In this document: piece after piece, positions 6,386 to 7,521 of the stretch
Numbering within the stretch: the first letter of the stretch is position 1
Layout of the letters: each line of letters opens with the position of its first letter
From: JBBAEA01 sp041656175
GTDB lineage: Bacteria; Myxococcota_A; Bradymonadia; UBA4248
Direction: 5' to 3'
Length of the DNA: 7,521 bases
Assembly: GCA_041656175.1 (NCBI GenBank)
Contig: JBBAEA010000156.1
Location: forward strand, 1 to 7,521
Notes under the pieces: generated by a model
Told to the model about the DNA's origin: nothing
What the model saw: the letters and a program-made list of their open reading frames with translations, nothing else
Databases searched by the model: none
Program-made: the position numbers and the translations under genes

Positions 6386-7521
6386 CTAAAAACAAACAGG
6401 CACTTCGACGCCATCGACAAAATCCTCAGTGCAGCTGTTAGTGCAGTACTGATACCGAGTTTTGTTTGTATAGGGATTGCAGTACGAAATGCGGTTTAAA
6501 AGAGCTTCGCACAAACCAAATTGAAAAGTTCCATCTGTACACATCGCCTCACAGCCTACTGTGGTTTTTCCTGTTTTAACGCAGAACCCCTCCAGAGCGT
6601 TGTTACGATAGGTTTTACGTACATAGTCGTTACAATTAGCTGTTTGCCAATAGTACTTATCCCCAGATTGAACACAGTTTTTCATCACGTTTTTATCGCA
6701 ACTACCCACATCTTGCGCACTACACTCATCTTGTCCCACGCAGCCAGCTTCCATAGTGCAAGTGCCGTTTTCGAAAAATTGGCTGCACTCTGTTGTTGTG
6801 GGTATAGGATCACCGTCATTTGGCTTACAGCTATGCATCAAGGTACCCTCGCAGTATCGGGGCAGCATAATAAAAACATGCTCGCCGTCATCGGCTTTTA
6901 CACACTTAGTTAAGATTAAAGGATTTCCAGGTTTTGTAATATCTTCATAACATATGTCCATTTGATGGTCTTCGTTTTCGGGATCGCATGGCGCAGAACA
7001 AGTCGCGACGCCTTTTACAGAAACACAAGATTGTTTGCTTGTACACGCGGCGTTTTCACAGGCACCGCAGTTTTGCTGGCTAAATAAATCGACTTCGCAG
7101 CCATCGCTCATATCGTTGTTACAATCGCCGTAACCCGCAACGCACTCCCCACAGCTTGCGCGCTTTGTTAGCGACAAATCCACACAGCCCTTGCCATCCC
7201 CACAATCCACAAGGCCATCGCCACAAGAATCCACTCTGCACTCTGCTTCGCCTGTTTGCGAAATACTGCAGCTCCCCCCCGCTTCACAAGCCTTTGCGCA
7301 TTCTCCGCAGTGCTCGGCAGTATCGAGTTTCGCCTCGCAACCATCGCTCATATCGTTGTTACAATCGCCGTAACCCGCAACGCACTCCCCACAACTTGCG
7401 CGCTTTGTTAGCGACAAATCCACACAGCCCTTGCCATCCCCACAATCCACAAGGCCATCGCCACAAGAATCCACTCTGCACTCTGCTTCGCCTGTTTGCG
7501 AAATACTGCAGCTCCCCCCCG
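6386..7521 (-). CDS. Cysteine-rich repeat surface protein, 5' end outside the window
   Basis: The visible 377 residues include about 46 Cys, roughly 12%. The frame is open to the window edge; a GTG at 7474-7472 is internal, because the 15 codons before it repeat the later copy of the module exactly. Fragment residues 1-80 and 81 to about 145 are copies of an 80-residue module with 12 Cys, including GYGDCNNDMSDGCE followed by L.T...CG.C...C. This motif is common in extracellular proteins of Myxococcota. The C-terminal half is unlike the module and carries C-E/D-x-x-x-M-x-x-C elements (YCEGTLMHSC, SCDKNVMKNC). The Cys density implies export and disulfide bonding, with a signal peptide or lipobox expected upstream. 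No catalytic motif is visible, so a binding or structural surface role is inferred. The stop is TAG at 6388-6386. Confidence 0.9.
   Translation of the reverse strand, partial: GGSCSISQTGEAECRVDSCGDGLVDCGDGKGCVDLSLTKRASCGECVAGYGDCNNDMSDGCEAKLDTAEHCGECAKACEAGGSCSISQTGEAECRVDSCGDGLVDCGDGKGCVDLSLTKRASCGECVAGYGDCNNDMSDGCEVDLFSQQNCGACENAACTSKQSCVSVKGVATCSAPCDPENEDHQMDICYEDITKPGNPLILTKCVKADDGEHVFIMLPRYCEGTLMHSCKPNDGDPIPTTTECSQFFENGTCTMEAGCVGQDECSAQDVGSCDKNVMKNCVQSGDKYYWQTANCNDYVRKTYRNNALEGFCVKTGKTTVGCEAMCTDGTFQFGLCEALLNRISYCNPYTNKTRYQYCTNSCTEDFVDGVEVPVCF
7101..7521 (-). repeat. 240-bp tandem repeat within the cysteine-rich gene
   Basis: Positions 7101-7281 and 7341-7521 match at 180 of 181 bases with a 240-bp period (80 codons). 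The only difference is 7154 G versus 7394 A, a synonymous Ser codon change. Identity stops at the left boundary near 7096-7100, where the second module diverges after DGCE. The right copy runs off the window, so more units may follow upstream. The match is too exact for an old duplication and points to recent expansion or gene conversion. Confidence 0.92.

Noticed and set aside
6096..6395. Minus-strand 99-codon frame between the two genes
   Set aside because: It starts at a TTG overlapping the previous stop, lacks a Shine-Dalgarno, and its sequence is a translation of the palindromic element and the TPR promoter.
6521..6913. Plus-strand 130-codon frame
   Set aside because: Antisense to the cysteine-rich gene; His/Cys/Leu-rich shadow with no family pattern.
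7472..7474. GTG as the start codon of the cysteine-rich gene
   Set aside because: The frame is open upstream to the edge and encodes the same residues (GGSCSISQTGEAECR) that precede the second copy of the module, so the GTG is an internal Val codon.

Overview
The window suggests a Myxococcota/Bradymonadales-type bacterium (delta-proteobacterial lineage) of moderate GC content. Two protein styles support this. One is a giant cytosolic TPR scaffold with a degenerate C-terminal domain. The other is a secreted-type cysteine-rich repeat protein carrying the DGCE..L.T...CG.C...C motif common in surface proteins of that group. The taxonomic call is inference from these styles; there is no rRNA or marker gene here.

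All supported genes lie on the minus strand, so the window reads right to left. From the right edge to 6386 is the 3' part of a cysteine-rich protein gene. Its 5' end is outside the window and it contains an almost perfect 240-bp tandem duplication. Next is a 348-bp gap (6038-6385) with a nested palindromic element of about 163 bp (6183-6345), then a sigma70-like promoter (6086-6114) and a strong Shine-Dalgarno. These lead into one 1816-codon gene (6037-587) for a TPR protein. It has a disordered, motif-bearing N-terminus, a TPR superhelix with a regular period of about 72 residues, and a C-terminal domain that looks like a catalytically dead M48-type peptidase fold.

Downstream of that gene is a compact GC-rich hairpin cluster (about 478-577). 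After it comes an AT-rich, gene-free stretch (about 58-474) with several short palindromes and a recurrent GCGTTWAC motif. A possible start of another minus-strand gene sits at position 57 and runs off the left edge; only 19 codons are visible, so this is tentative.

The two main genes probably form separate transcription units: a 348-bp gap, a folded element and a dedicated promoter lie between them. No classical mobile element, CRISPR array, tRNA, rRNA or defence operon is visible. The most unusual features are the paired K/R-A-T-x-L-D/E-I-P motifs in the scaffold's tail, the 72-residue superperiod, the degenerate peptidase-like C-terminus, the G8 tract, the nested palindrome and the freshly duplicated cysteine-rich module.
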